Assembly: GCA_038030265.1 (NCBI GenBank)
Contig: CM075940.1
Coordinates: 9,486,001-9,550,000, forward strand
Origin: Corythucha ciliata
Taxonomy: Eukaryota > Arthropoda > Insecta > Hemiptera > Tingidae
Reading direction: 5' to 3'
Length of the DNA stretch: 64,000 nt
Positions 30,780 through 43,856 of this stretch are shown here, one piece after another. The notes beneath the pieces are model-generated. The model saw only the letters and a list, made by a program, of their open reading frames with translations, had not been told where the DNA came from and searched no databases. Each line of letters begins with the position of its first letter. Within the stretch, counting starts at the first letter, position 1. The translations under genes and the position numbers were made by a program.

Positions 30780-31175
30780 TGAGTAATCCAAGCCCGTGAA
30801 TTTTGTTTTTTGAAGAGCCAAACCCACAAGATTAGATTTTTCAACGACTAAACCCCGTGAAATTGGTTTTTTGAAAAGTTAAACCTGTGAAATTGATTGC
30901 GAGAATGGATTTTTACTGAGCCAAATCCGCAATATTGATTTCATGCAAGAGTCACCCCTACAAAAACTGTTTTTGGAAGAGACAAATCCGCTAAATTTGG
31001 TTTCTTAAATTAGCTGGGCCCGCGAATTTGGTTTCTTGAAGGTTGAAACTCCACAAAATTGATTTTGGATGGCCCTTGAGCCCACAGAATGGACTTTTTT
31101 GACGTCTTGTAACACGCGAATTTTTTTTTTTTTTTATTGAACGACTGAACCAGGCAAAATTAGTTTCTCCGTAAA
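30780..31175 (+). repeat. Family 3 minisatellite tract
   Basis: About 12 degenerate ~30-bp units follow the pattern cccgcgaaattggttttt then tgaagagccaaa. They are followed by a poly(T) run near 31120-31135. No hAT terminus adjoins the tract. Confidence 0.6.
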
Positions 31176-31319
31176 TAGTTGTTGAGTTTTTCCCGAGGTG
31201 TTGAAGTGGGTCATTCTATGGTGATGGCAATGATAGTGTGGCGGGAGGGAGGTGGGAGTGTCCAAAGTCTTTTCCCAAGTGCTTGGAAAAAGCGGTACAT
31301 TTGTGATTAAAAGTAAACA

Positions 31320-32720
31320 AACGCGATAATTATCGGTTTATCGATGCAACTTTCAGTCCAAAATTGAGAAAAAATAACTGATTCGCGATGTATAAAGCCC
31401 TTTGACGGGTGAAATTGAAAAAAAAAAGAAGAAAATTCGTGGAAATCGTGGCTAACATTGAGAAAAAGGCTAATTCGGGGCTAAAATGGAGAAAAATGGC
31501 TAATTTGCGGAATAAAAACGCTGCATTAAGGGTAAAATTAGCCCGCACCTAAAATTATGAAAAATGCTAAATCACGACAAAAAATTAAGGTACATTACTA
31601 TTTCGCGGGATGAAACGCCAATTATTGGTAAAATTGAGGAAAAGCTTTATTTCACTGATAAAACTGGGGAAAAGTGCTAATTCATGACTGAAATTAAGAA
31701 AAGCCCCTAATTCACGGGATAAAAAGCGCTAAATCACGGCTAAAATTGAAAAAAAAAATCGCTAACTCGCGGATAAAATCGCAAAAATGTGCTAATTCAA
31801 TGCTCAAATCTAGAAAAAAAAACTGGTTCACGCCTGAAATTGAAGAAATTTAAAGCCAATTCACGTCTTCTGAAGCCAAGTTTGCGGCTAAAATAGAGAA
31901 GAGAAAAGTCGCTATTCTCGGCAGAATTGTAAAACTTAAAAATTCGATAATTTGAGGGGTAAAAACGCAACAGTGCAGCTAAAATTGAGTAAAAACGCTA
32001 ATTCGCGGATAATATAAAGAAAAAGCGCTAATTCACAGGACAAAGACGGCACTATGCAGCTTTTGAGGAAAAGCGTTATTTCACAGATAAAACTGAAAAA
32101 AACAAAAAAACAAATTAATTCAAGGCTACAATTAGGAAAAGTCTCTAATTCACGGGATAAAAACACTGTACTTTGCATATAATACTGAGAAAATACACTA
32201 ATGCACTTATGAAATTGCGAAAAACTGCCGATGAAAAGCTAAAATGGAGAAAAATGAGTAATCCATCAATGAAATTGAGAAAAACAGCTAATTTACGTAT
32301 AAATTATGGGAAAAGCGCTCATTCACCGCTATTAAATTGAGTAAAATGCCAATTCGCGACCAATTTTGCGTCTAAAATAGAGGAAAAGCGTAAAATTTGC
32401 GGCTTAAAAAGACATAAATCGCTAAATCACTAATTGGGAATATGCACAAATTCACCGCTTAAATGGAGAAAAACATTGGCTGGCGGCTAAAATTGAAAAC
32501 ATGCCAATTCATCGGCTTCTAGCGCCAATGACAGTAAAATGAAGACAAATTTGAGAGAAGTCGCCACCAATTCGCTAATTCATGGGTGAAATTGATAAAA
32601 ATCGCTTCTTTGTCAGGTGAAAATATTTGGGGTGGGGGGACGAAAAGGTACCTTTGCCCACCCAATAGGAGCATTGGGTGGGCGATGGCCCACCTCGCCC
32701 TCCCTAACTCTACGCCTCTG
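31320..32720 (+). mobile_element. Family 1 array ending in hAT-like terminus
   Basis: About 1.3 kb of family 1 units (gctaattcgcgg with aaaattgagaaaaa) is followed by a terminus that reads, on the - strand, CAGAGGCGTAGAGTTAGGGA then ggtgggccatcgccca. This is the same terminus as at 4713-4899. No left end or matching 8-bp flank was found, so the boundaries at the left are uncertain. Confidence 0.55.
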
Positions 32721-35700
32721 AGCCCGGTAATTTTTTGAGTGGTCATCATTAAATTAGTCCTTCGGCTGAGGCGTTAATCATTGCTCCAATTGTCACTCCC
32801 CCCCCCCCTATAACTCCAAGTATTCTGCACTGCCCCACCCCACTCACCGCCACCGCACCGAGGGCAATAATTTCAATTTTACTAAAACAAAAATCGTGCA
32901 ACAGCGACAGCCATAGCGGCGTTTTAAGGGAACAAATAGGACATTCTCGCTGAAACCATGACGAACTGGTCGGTGAAGATCAACCTCACATCGACTGCCT
33001 CGTCAAGACCAACTGGAACACGCTTTACACCCTCACCTACCCACGAATTTATTTTCGTCTGACGCGGGTCAAAATCAGTGTTTCAGTCCACGCGTGCTGT
33101 GAAAAAATCCAATTTATGCCGCCTAAAGTGGAGATATTAGCTTTAAACAATCCCCTTCCCCTCCTATCTTTTTGACTCTCTCCACCGCGTTAATAACGAG
33201 GTTTTTTCGATGATGGAACGCAAAAACCGAAATTCCCCTTTCAGTCCAGATAGTTCAGATAGTGTTGTGTGGGTTTTTAGTCTCACGTGGTTGAGTCAGG
33301 CGCTCCGGTATATTTAACCATTTTCGTGGGGATTTAGCGGCAAAGAAAATACGGGGCGGGGAATTGTGAAATTCCACGTTATTCAACCTTCCCCCCCCCC
33401 AACCGCACCTCATTCCGATCCTACTGTTTCATATGGAGAAACACAAATTCACTCCGGCAGCTGGCGGACACATTTTTCATCAATTCAATTTCGTATCTCG
33501 CAAGTTGCAATGCTGTATAGTCCCTTTTCAAAGTCCTCGCGTTTAATCGAGCTCTAAAATTGGAGCGTTCGGGAAGGGGGGGGCGGTATTTTCAAAGTCA
33601 ACGGTCCTTGGCCTTAAGGGCTGGTCGATTGTGCGGCCGCCGCGCCACGAGGCACCCGGGAAAATTCATATGCGTCCCCTGAAGAAAACGTGCGCGTGCA
33701 AGAGGCCACCAAATAGATAGAATTTTGATAACAGGGGCCCCATAATTATTTCCGCCGATGGGTGGGGGGTTTTAAACTTGGTCAATTTTCGGTGCAGCTC
33801 AGCCATCACAATTTATTGATGTTTTTGATGAGACTTGAATAGCCTGTTTTTTATCCGGTCAATATTTTTGTTTGGACCAAATTTTCTGTAGTGAGTAATG
33901 TGTTCTCAAGTTTTTAGAGAGTAAATTGTCATTCTCAGGGTGAAATACTGTTTCACCAAGGAAGAAGTCGATTTCTAAGGCTAAATTCATATTTCCGGAG
34001 GACCAACATTATTACGAAATTAAAATTTTGGTGGATAATTCTCGATGACTGTCAGTTTCAGGTGAATAACAATTTGTTCATGTATTTCAAGTTGGTTGTA
34101 GTCTATCGTACAAAAAGGTTACGAACGTCCGTGACAATTTGACCTTTCCTCTATCGTCATGTCGCTCAAAGTTTTGACGCAAATTGCTGTTGAAAAACCA
34201 CTTTTTTCATGTTTGATTGGTTCAAGGGGCACGGGCACCAAACGTCTGCCCCCATGGGTCCATAGCGCTATTATAAAGAATTCGAAGTCAAGTGACCTTA
34301 CAGTTGTTGAAAAGTTTAACACGAAGGCTTCCTTCACCGAGGTCAAGATATTGCAACTTCGCGGACTCGAATGCTGCCCTCGAAGTCTCACCCTCACCTG
34401 AAACTCCCTGGAAAAAGAAAGAAGACAAAAAGAAAAAGAAAAAGAACAGGGTTGGACACGGGGGGGGGGGCGCTCTTGGGAAAAGATCCCCCCCTCCACA
34501 CTGCTTTGTCTGTGCTTTGGAGGGGAATAAAAAAAAGTTTACGTTCGATAGACACCGAGGAGGGGTTGGCGAGCCGAAAGGAAAGGAAATGTATTGCCAT
34601 TTATTATTGGAGTTGCCATGGCGAGAAGGGCGTGGCTCGCATGGCCGGCAAAGCGGGTTTGTAGGAAGGGGGTCGAAGTCGGTTTCTCTAGATGAAGAGT
34701 GGAGGGGGAGCTGTGTATAGGGAGGACCAAAAATGTTTTTCAGTAGTGGCAAGAGCGTGGTGGTGGTTGGAGAAACGCCTGATAAGTTTAGGTAGCCGCA
34801 ATCCTGACGCCTATTCAAGAACAGCCGTTTTCGAGGGGTAGGACCCTGCTCCTACATTCCTGCCCCCTTTTAGCCCACCCCCACAATATCGGTGAGTTTG
34901 GTGGCCGTTAATTATATTTTTTTTAAATTTTTACCCGTAATTTCTGTAACTCCCACCCCTCTTCCACCGACCACTTTTAAGGCTGTAAGCATTTGAAGAA
35001 ATAAATAAATCAATTGTATATATTTGCTTTGTTGGTTTGTTACAAAAGTCCGATCAAAGAGAAAATTTCAAGCCTTCTCTTATTAATTTCCGACGTATTG
35101 AAGATACTGATATTCCCCATCGTTTTTTTAATTAATTGCTTAGGGATTGGTAAAATCGAAATGACACACTAAACCACGTGTTCCTCCCTCTTGCAATGTC
35201 AGTTTTAGGCCCCATTTTGTTCCTTCAAAAATCAGATACCATCCAAATCTTCGAGAACTTGAACCACCTCCCCCCCCCCATTTTACTTTAGAACCGGTAG
35301 GTCTCTTTATTACTCACGTACTTTTTACTGTACATTTGATAGAACCACGTCTGCCAGTGGAACACGAAAGTTACTCCCCTCAGCAACCTTCAGCAATCAC
35401 GCTGTAATTATTGTGTGTTGATTTTGCCCCCCCTGGCTCCATGCGTTTGATCCCCCCCCCCATTCACTCTCTCTCCCTCTATCTCTCTCTGACCACCACA
35501 CCCCTGTGGTGATACAGCTACTTAACGTGCAAAATCTCAGTCTACGGCACGAAAATGCTCGAAAACTCTGTAAAATTAATTTTTCTTCAAGATGTGTAGC
35601 TTGCTCCGTATTTTATGGGTTTTTCATGCAAATGACTTGACTGCATGTAAGGAAAAACTGGTTGTTCTTTTTTTCTGTGTCCGCACCATGTTTTGAATTG

Positions 35701-38194
35701 AGGGATCAATTTTTTTTTCTGAGGCACTGGAAGGAGGGAAGGTGGGTGGCCAAAGATTTGTTGAAAATTATAGGACTTTTCTGTAAGCATGCAGAAATAA
35801 AAATTATGTTATGACGGGACGTTTTAAGACATTTCTATACATTTTATTGGAATACAATTAATCTTTTTATCTTTCTATATTTTTCACGATTCTGCAAGAA
35901 TAAATTTTTTTTATAAATAGTTGAATTAATTTACAATTCAAGACAGTCATTAGCATAAATTTGAATTTGTGTTCCTGTGAAGTTTGAACCTACTATTTAA
36001 GTTACTTGGCTCTACTCAGTAAAAATTTGATAAATCAAACTTCCTTTAAAATTCAAAGCACAGAGAGACTTAATAGGTCTGGGCCACCGTTTCCCGCTGT
36101 ATTAATCCCTTGCATTTCTTTTGTTAAAATTTTAAATTTGTGATTCTTGTTTTTGTTGTGTTTGAATCTAGGTTGTTGATGCTTCGGATCAGGAACTGTA
36201 GAGTGTTCGGACTTTTGTTTTCCGGGATTTTAAATTGAATAAAAACAAATGAGGACGCGAAGAATCAAGAGGAAGATGGCGTCAAACGCTTTTCCGATTT
36301 CCGTGCCTGGCCCCCAGCAATAAATAAAACTTTAGTATTTTTCTTTTTCTTTTGTGAAAGCTCTTCTTCTTTTTTATCACTCTCTCTCTTTTCTTTATAT
36401 TTCTCTCCCTTTCGTGAGTGTTTCCTTCGGAAAACATTTGGAGGCAATTAAAATCAGTGTCGGGTGTAAAGTGAAGTGCGGTGACAGTGGCATGTGGACC
36501 GTCAACTGGGGTTTGAACACGCCGCCCACCAACGGACAGCCACTATCTCAACCGATAATAGGTATTTGTTCACAACAAAAACAAGTAATTTCGAGCTGCT
36601 TGAGAAAGATACTATGGTGATTGGGTTTAATCAATTGATCGCTGGTCTTTGGGCTGAAGCTGGTTTCTTGCATTTAATGACTGTCGGGCTACAATTGAAT
36701 TAGAGTGGATATAATTTAATTCCTTAAATTAGTTCGGCGTACAAATTAAATATTAAATATTATTACTATTTTTTTAAAGTCATCTTAATAATGAGATGAG
36801 TTTTGAGGAAGAGACGAAGGAGAGGAAAAGAAAGAAAAAAAAAAAAAAACTTCCATTTTTATAGTTCAGGGGAATGGGAACCCAATAAAGAAAAAAAATG
36901 TCTACCGTGAAGCCTTTGAAGTTTATTGTGGCTTTTCAAACATTTTTTTTTTTTTTTTTTTTTGTGCGTTTCGAACATTATTTTTATGATGTCCGCGTAG
37001 GTCTCGGGAACGTTCAATTTTATTCGCTCGACTTTGTCAGGAAAGGTTTTAAAATGCACGAAACGCCGCCGCGCCGCCTTTTAAGTCATATTTTTAGTTT
37101 TGAGGTGAATTTTCAAAAGAGTCCCTTCGAATCGCCCTATAATGGGCTGTTGAGATTGCTTGAGACCTCACTCGCACATCATTGAGGCTTATTCCCGGAA
37201 GCTTTCAATTAGCTGGAGGAATTGACGCTTTAATTCGAGGGCCTACAATCTGATTAGTCTGGTGAAGTGATAATTTTGACTAAAAAAAACGACGACAACA
37301 ACAACAAAAAAACTGAGAGGACGTTTAAAAGGCAATTACGGTCACGAATGAAACTGTGAAATATCCGATCAGGCGTATGCTTGCTGGCACGGAAACAACT
37401 CGAATTGTCGTTCGCCTTTTTTCACTCCCATAGGCCCTTACTCCCTCGTTTCTGTTGAGAACACTCCTTCTGTACTAATCATCCCACAGAGCATTTTTTT
37501 ATTTTTTAAATGATGAGCGTGAACTAACGCTAAAAAATCTATAAATTTCCATCAATTTCTACAACATCTAGGGCGGTCCCTTTGCTGGGGTCTTCCACTG
37601 TGAATCGTAACGAAACAAGGAAGGTCAAAAGGTCGTAATCATTTGTTTAGGTGTTCTTATCGCCAGAATACTATTCCCTATTAGATCGATAAATAATGTC
37701 GTGTCATAGCTGTCTGTATGGTTTCAATCCACTCCATACAGTTTTTTTTTGTGTTTGTTGAAAGGTTTGTGTGGGGGGGGGGGAGTTAAACATATCCCCA
37801 CATGTTGCCACTGATAGTCGAGGCATTCCAAACATTCGTCACATTATATGCCATACGCATAACCGCACCCCTTTCACTCTTCGCCAACCTTTCCTTGCAC
37901 GCAACTTATTCGGCGTTCACTTCATTTAACTGACACGTTCTTTCACTATTGGTCAATCAGCGCCAGACCCTTGTCGAAACAGTAAGGGGAGGGGGGGATA
38001 CGGCCAGACCAGACATCAACTGCCGTGCCGCACCAGACATCAATTCGTGGCTTTTAGTGAGAAGCAGTGAAATTTGGCAAAAATTGTTTTATCTTAAAAA
38101 TGTGCTGCCCCTGAAATAAATTACCGGGGAAATTCGAGCATGTAAAGATCATTGATAGGAAAACATGAAACCCTAAAATTAGTTACTCACTGCT
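32721..38194. other. Unassigned region, no gene recognised
   Basis: About 5.5 kb without a supportable exon or named repeat. The open frames over 34119-34820 overlap on both strands in a low-complexity lysine/proline-rich stretch and are not credible genes. Poly(C) or poly(G) runs lie near 32797, 33390, 34459, 35268, 35450 and 37773. A CT-rich microsatellite lies near 35460-35500. A T-tract (~36940-36962) follows an A-tract (~36834-36850). The stretch 36440-36560 is GC-balanced and could hold conserved non-coding DNA, but nothing specific can be said. Confidence 0.3.
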
Positions 38195-38202
38195 CTTTCT
38201 CT

Positions 38203-38389
38203 CAGAGGCGTACCCAGACGGGGAGCGATAGGTGGATCACCCCCTCCGGAAGACCGTTTTTAGCCAAGTTTTTGCGAAATCCCAGCAATGCTAAGGGCAT
38301 TCATTACAACATTCGTCCCCCGCCGGTCCTTAGCAGGCTGCGGACTGCCGGAATCGCCCCCTCCGGGAGTATTTCTTGGTACGCCCCTG
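38203..38389. mobile_element. 187-bp hAT-like MITE, TSD CTTTCTCT
   Basis: The ends are CAGAGGCGTACCCAGACGGG and, reversed, CAGGGGCGTACCAAGAAATA. Perfect 8-bp duplications CTTTCTCT flank it (38195-38202, 38390-38397). The arms share an inverted ccccctccgg segment, so the element folds back on itself. It is the shortest hAT-like element in the window and contains no minisatellite, which separates the transposon ends from the array cargo seen elsewhere. Confidence 0.8.
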
Positions 38390-38429
38390 CTTTCTCTACA
38401 CCTTCCACCATGCGAGGTTGGCCTCTCAC

Positions 38430-39400
38430 CAAGGCAAAACGCTCATTTTTGGTCACTTTGAGGGGCACTGACGGCTCTTTAGGGGCGTTTTAGGCGGAAC
38501 CGGCAACATTTGTCAATTTAGCATTGCCTTAGTGACTCACAAACCGCATCGGGCTCTCATCGGAACACTTTTTTAAAAAACGACCCAAAATTTCGCCCAC
38601 TCAACCCCCTTGGACGATTTCTGCGAAATTGATATAAAACATTTCAAATCGGTCGAAACCGCGTATCTTAGGCTTTATGTATCAACACTAATAATCCCAA
38701 AATTGTAATTTATTTTCAATCAATTCGTTGAAGGTGTTCTCCTCGTGATTCCGGCGTTTTTGTCCACCTTAGCTTGTTATTTCAGGAGCCGTCTGAATTT
38801 ATACCCGCAGTCAAAAGAGGCTCAGCTCAAGTGGACCTCGTTGGCCCGCTGCTGGAGTCGAGAAAATCGGCTGATAACAACAACGTGCCCATATGCTCAT
38901 TATTTGCCCTATAGGAACATTTTACCGGGCGCCAGCTGCATACCGTAATTTAGCATTGCCCGAGAGACTTAATTCATGTAACTCGCAACGTTTAACGATC
39001 TTACACGTGGAATGGATTTTAAAAGAATTTCGACATCACTGCGGAATTTCACGGAAAAGCCTCGACGCAAGTGTGAACCTCGCTGGGAATCGAGAAAACC
39101 GCGTTCGGCGAAACGCTGATATTTTTGCCCTCTTTATATGGGACACTGGCGCCTCCTTATGTGCGTTTTGGTCGAACAATTTTGATTTATAGGGTGGCCA
39201 CATAAATCGTTCGATTTGACGAAACTTTGCCTCGGCCTAGGGGTTTTTTCGACCCGAATATTCGAAAAACGTGACGAATTCTCGATCAGACGAGCCGTCG
39301 TCGAGGTTTTCTCCGTGATTCGGCGTTTTTGACTGTTTTACACAACTATTTTCTGTTTTCCCCTCGCCATGCCGCTGTTTCCCGGCAAACATCGGTCATT
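38430..39400 (+). repeat. Repeat family A copy
   Basis: Landmarks of family A in order: ttttggtcactttgagggg, cactgacggctcttt, ccggcgtttttgtccac, gtggacctcgttggcccgct, ggagtcgagaaaatcgg, then a second partial unit with gaatcgagaaaaccg, cgatcagacgagccgtcg and a further gattcggcgtttttgac. This implies at least two units in tandem, with a unit of roughly 500-600 bp. Confidence 0.6.
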
Positions 39401-40589
39401 CTATACTTACAGCACTAGCAATTCAAGTTCTGGACTCCCTCCCCACCCCAATTGAACTTTTTTGGAGAACCTTATAAAGACGCTGAAAATCGCTCACGGC
39501 GATAAAACCTTCAAAGTCATAAAATAAGAATCTTGAAATTGCGGTTCAATGATTCAGATGGGGGATAGACAAACAGAGTCTGAAAGAGTATTGAAGTATC
39601 CGACGGCAAAAAAAAAACAAAAAAACAATTTTTCCCAGCCTAAATATCCAATGTCGAGGGCTAAAATTGTCATTTATGCTGTGGCTAGTCACTAGTCGTA
39701 GACTAAACTGAGGGTTTTTGGGCCTAACAAATCAGTTTTTTGCGATTAAATGGGAAGTTTAGCGGTTAAATATTTATTTGCATTGCTATGCGTGGTTTGC
39801 CTGTTCTGAATTTGAGGGGATTCGAAGCAATTTTAAACTTTTTGCCACCAAACAGCCGTGACGTTCTTTTTCGGCTTCGTTTTACAGTTTCATGACGGAA
39901 TTACCAGTCTCTGTGGAGGACGAAGGGTGGATTAATTAGCCGAAAATCAGTTACATATGATCCTGGCTGCTGATCAGTGAGCCTTAATTGAAAAAAGGGC
40001 GATTTGGTATTGGATAGTCGGGATCTGAAGCTGAACCAACACTTTCGTTGAGTTTCGTGAACACCGAGGTGTACCAGAAATGATTGCTGTATAGTACACG
40101 CTTTTAAGGGATCACTTAACCCACACAGCAAAAGTTAATTTTCCCTGCTGGGTTAAAAATAGACACATAACTACGTTTAACTCGCTCAATTTCGCTACCC
40201 CCCCCCCCTCCAGAGGTACCCCCTTCTCGGCTCTAACGACAGTCGAGCGCTGAATGAAGGCATTTTCCATTAGAAATCAATGCTGAACACACGCGTTTGG
40301 GCCTCAAATATTTTTTCACGTGAAGCGATCGTGCGCTGTTATCGGGCATGTAACCGGAACTAATTGATGAGAACGTGTTAAAACAAAAATTAGCAGTAAA
40401 AATAGTATATAAAAAATTATTTGTTTGGAAGTGGCTATAAAAAATAAACAAATCCGTTACTCATCTTCTGCCAACTTTTCCCATCCATAACGAGTTTTTA
40501 ACTTCTCGCACCAATTTTGGCTCACTGTAAAAACAGAGGCCATTAATAAATATATATAAAAAAAACTTCTCGTGCAGGGATGGGCTAAA
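39401..40589. other. Unassigned stretch, no gene recognised
   Basis: No conserved protein, RNA gene or clear repeat boundary is visible. A poly(C) run lies at about 40198. Short open frames (60-76 codons) show no family features. Confidence 0.3.
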
Positions 40590-41060
40590 AACCGCGATTC
40601 ACTAAACTCAAGGGGTCCGTCAGCGTCCCTTAAATTGGTTTCGGCCGATTTTTTCGACCCCAAACTGGGCTAGCGAGGAGGTAGCACCGTGCGGCCCCAC
40701 AGACTCTTTCTTGGGAGCTTGTCGACGGGGCGTGGTCGCCGTCCGTGGGAAAATTCATTCGGCCCCTGACAACTGGCCAAAACGCCAGAATCACTTGCAG
40801 AACTGATCCCGATGGAAATGTGCCAATAGAGGGGCGTCAACGTCCCTTAAAAGTGACCAAAAATGGGCCTTTTCTCGTTGTCACATACGGGCTTATAGGC
40901 TGAGAGCTGCTCTGCCAGAGCCCTATATAAGACCTCCGGGGCTGTCGACTTGCGTGGTCGCCGCAGGGAAATTCGTTCGGAGCCCCTGGAAATGTGGGCA
41001 CAGGGGGACAAAATTGGTGGCTTGTCACGCGGGGTGAATCACGCGTTTCAACGGATCGTC
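40590..41060 (-). repeat. Repeat family A copy, inverted
   Basis: The family A phrase ttttggtcacttttaaggga followed by cgttgacgcccctct is present on the - strand (near 40870-40830). The surrounding GC-rich sequence shows two similar parallel blocks, for example gtcgacggggcgtggtcgcc (~40720) and gtcgacttgcgtggtcgccg (~40945), so the unit is partly duplicated. Confidence 0.5.
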
Positions 41061-43149
41061 ACTCGAAAATCCCGTCTCGATTTGCAAGCGTCTGGTAAAT
41101 TACGATAACCCTCGGTTTAAAATTCAGCGTTTTGGGATTAAAAAGGGGCGAAGCTCGCTTGATTTCATTGAAAAAGTTTCGTTTATCGGTTTTTCGTTTA
41201 TTGTTTTTAACGATGTTTATAGCAGGCGCGAGGGTGCGGTAGGGATCTCGCCTCTCTTTCCCGGGGAGATAAATAAAACTTCCGTATACCGGAATCTACG
41301 AGTTTTGCGTGATTTCTAGCGCTCACAGACCGTACTGGCGCTAAGAAATTAAATCACCAAAATTAATTTTATTGAAGCCCAGTCCGAGCCTTGCCCTGGG
41401 TGAGAAGCGCAATCGTAAACATGTGGCTCATGTGAATTCACTGTTACAGTTGCGTAGCAGGCAAAAAACTTAGCTGGAAAGAAGGCCAAAACCAAAAAGA
41501 AATGACTGTCGTTTCGGCAAAACTATTTAAAATTTGATTAGCTACGATGTAGTAGAATGGGTGATCGGAGAGGGGGAACAACAAGCAAAACAACCTCTTT
41601 CAAAAAAAAAAAAAAAAAATTTAAGGGATACCCTCCCTCGGAAAAGTTTGACGAGGGTTTAATGCTCAGGTATAGGGGACTGCTGACACCCCTTCTGATC
41701 GCTAAAAAAAATACGTGCGTTACGTTAGTGGCGCGTAATCCACATTCCAAGGACATCAACGTTCATTTCTTGCCGCCCGATTCGGACTGAAATGTCCCTG
41801 CGTTCACGCATAGTTGTAAAAATGGACGTTTTAGAACTGATGATGAGGACGCGTAATGCGTTTGACGTGAAAACGATTGAGATTAGCGAGGATTTGCTAT
41901 TAAAGGAACTGTCACTCCCGTGTTAGTCTTGTCTGGGTGTTTAATATACACAGAAGAGGGTTTTTTTTTGTCGGAGAGTCGGAAAAATGTTAGGTGACCT
42001 TATTTACATCGATTTTCTGTCAGTGATTGACTCTCGTATTGAAACCCTTCTGCTTCCGCACTCTTGAGTGAGGTCCAACTTGTGGGCCTCGGAAGAGTCA
42101 CTGGGATTGTATAGTTGTTGTAGTTGTGGTGATAATGGGGGGGGGGGGTGCGTTCTGACAAGTTCCGCGACTCTGGTTGGTTTGCATTGATGGTCTGGTT
42201 GGTGCCTTTTCTTTAGAGGGACACCACTAAATTGACAATTTTTTCATTATGAAGAATACTGCATAATGAAGAATTGTAAGAAAGAGGTGAAAGGTTTTGT
42301 GGTTTGGTTGGATGAGGGGGGGGGAGAGAGAGTTGATTTCGGCATAGGGCCGGGAGACCGCTTCACGTTTTAATCAACTTTTATTGCTATTAATCCAATG
42401 TGTTGCGTATAATGGACTGACAGACTGCGGTTTACCGTGATGGGGGGGGGAGGGGATGGATCGCACCTCGCTTTCTATTTTTTTAACATTCTTTAAACGG
42501 GGATGCGGAGGTTTTAGTGTGGCAAACTTTACCTGCAATTTACTCACGGTTGGTTTCCTTTCGACAAAATATAGAGGGATCTTCCCACCTTAAAAAGTCC
42601 ACCTTTAAAAGTCACCCCCCCCCCTCACCGCTAAAAAAACTTGTTTTTCAGGCTTAAGTATTACGTGTTTGCACGGTTGTGTTTCAGAAATTAACAATTC
42701 GCCACCAACGAAAAAATTATTGTTAACGAATCAATGGAGGAATTAATTTATAATTATTTTCGAGTTTTGGCTTCCATTCTCCCCGCAGCAACCACACTTT
42801 TGCGGTGCTTCAACACCATTGTACCAAAAAACGCAATATAGTGGCTTGATAGTTCCACAGCCGCCTAATGACTACAGTGCCACAATAGGCAATATAGTAG
42901 CTAATTTCAACTGAATTTATCTCTTTGCGGACTAACTTAAGTATTTTGGTGATGGTGTAGTGAAATTTCGTTCAAATTTTGTGTGTAGTCAATTAAATCC
43001 TCCCAAAAAAAAAAACATCCCCTCCCCCAATCCAATACTTCTATTTCCTGGGTGTACGCTTCATTGCTTCTCCGCAGTTTCCACTTCCATTCGCAAATCT
43101 TGCTCATTCTCTTACTCAAAATTGTCCCTTTTTTTGTTTGTATTTACAG
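41061..43149 (+). other. Region upstream of Lim1 coding start
   Basis: No coding exon is seen. The first LIM exon is preceded by a splice acceptor (tatttacag, ending 43149), so a non-coding first exon and the promoter must lie here or further left. Several poly(G)/poly(C) runs (about 42138, 42316, 42440, 42614) are clustered in it. No promoter element can be assigned with confidence. Confidence 0.35.
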
Positions 43150-43856
43150 GAAGGGGCGGCAGCAGCGCAATGATTATCGTCTGCGCAGGTTGCGACAAGC
43201 CTATTTTAGATAAGTTCCTCCTAAATGTTAATGATAGAACGTGGCACGCCGATTGTGTCCGCTGCGTGGACTGTCATGCCAATCTTACGGATAAGTGTTT
43301 CAGTCGGGAAGGAAAATTGTTTTGCCGGAGCGATTTCTTTAGGTAATTTTTTATATTTGAATTCTTTTCTAAAAATGTCTTCTAAAAACGAAAAAAAGTT
43401 CTAAAATTCAATTCGCTGAGATATTGATGCTTTGAGGGTCTCAGCTCTAAACTGTACGAAGCAAATTTTGGCACAGTTTTGAAGAAAAAAAAAAATCGGG
43501 CATTGCTTTCGATTAAACTTGTTTTTGACGGGATGAAAGTAATCAACCGAGAGAGAGAGAAAAAAAAATGTGTGTTTTCTGGGGTTTTTATTATTTTTCG
43601 AAGGGGGGAATCGGGTCAGTTTGACGGTCGTTACCGGATGTTATGTGCAGGCGGTACGGGACCAAATGCGGCGGTTGTCTTCAGGGCATCTCACCAACCG
43701 ACCTCGTGAGAAAAGCACGGGAAAAAGTCTTTCACTTGAACTGCTTCACTTGTATGATATGCCGGAAACAGTTGTCGACGGGCGAAGAACTGTACGTTTT
43801 AGATGACAACAAGTTCATATGTAAGGAGGACTACATGACGGGAAAAGGATCGCAAG
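43150..43856 (+). CDS. Lim1: Lim1 exons 1-2, tandem LIM zinc-binding domains
   Basis: The first coding exon begins after the acceptor at 43149, with 20 bp of leader and then ATG at 43170. LIM1 zinc ligands are C5, C8, H26, C29, C32, C35, C52 and D55. LIM2 ligands are C64, C67, H86, C89, C92, C95, C115 and D118. All sixteen are intact, with the C-x2-C-x17/18-H-x2-C spacing of the family. Arg58 is split by the 308-bp intron (donor AG/GTAATT at 43343). The coding start [19 protein letters not shown] places the first cysteine at residue 5, as in other Lhx1/5 proteins, supporting this ATG. Confidence 0.94.

Noticed and set aside
34119..34820. Overlapping 100-176 codon frames on both strands
   Set aside because: They are lysine- or proline-rich translations of a low-complexity stretch with no domain motifs, splice context or start features.
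36440..36620. Possible exon with translation containing MWTVNWGLNTPPTNGQPL
   Set aside because: No clear acceptor/donor pair with family similarity; left as unassigned.
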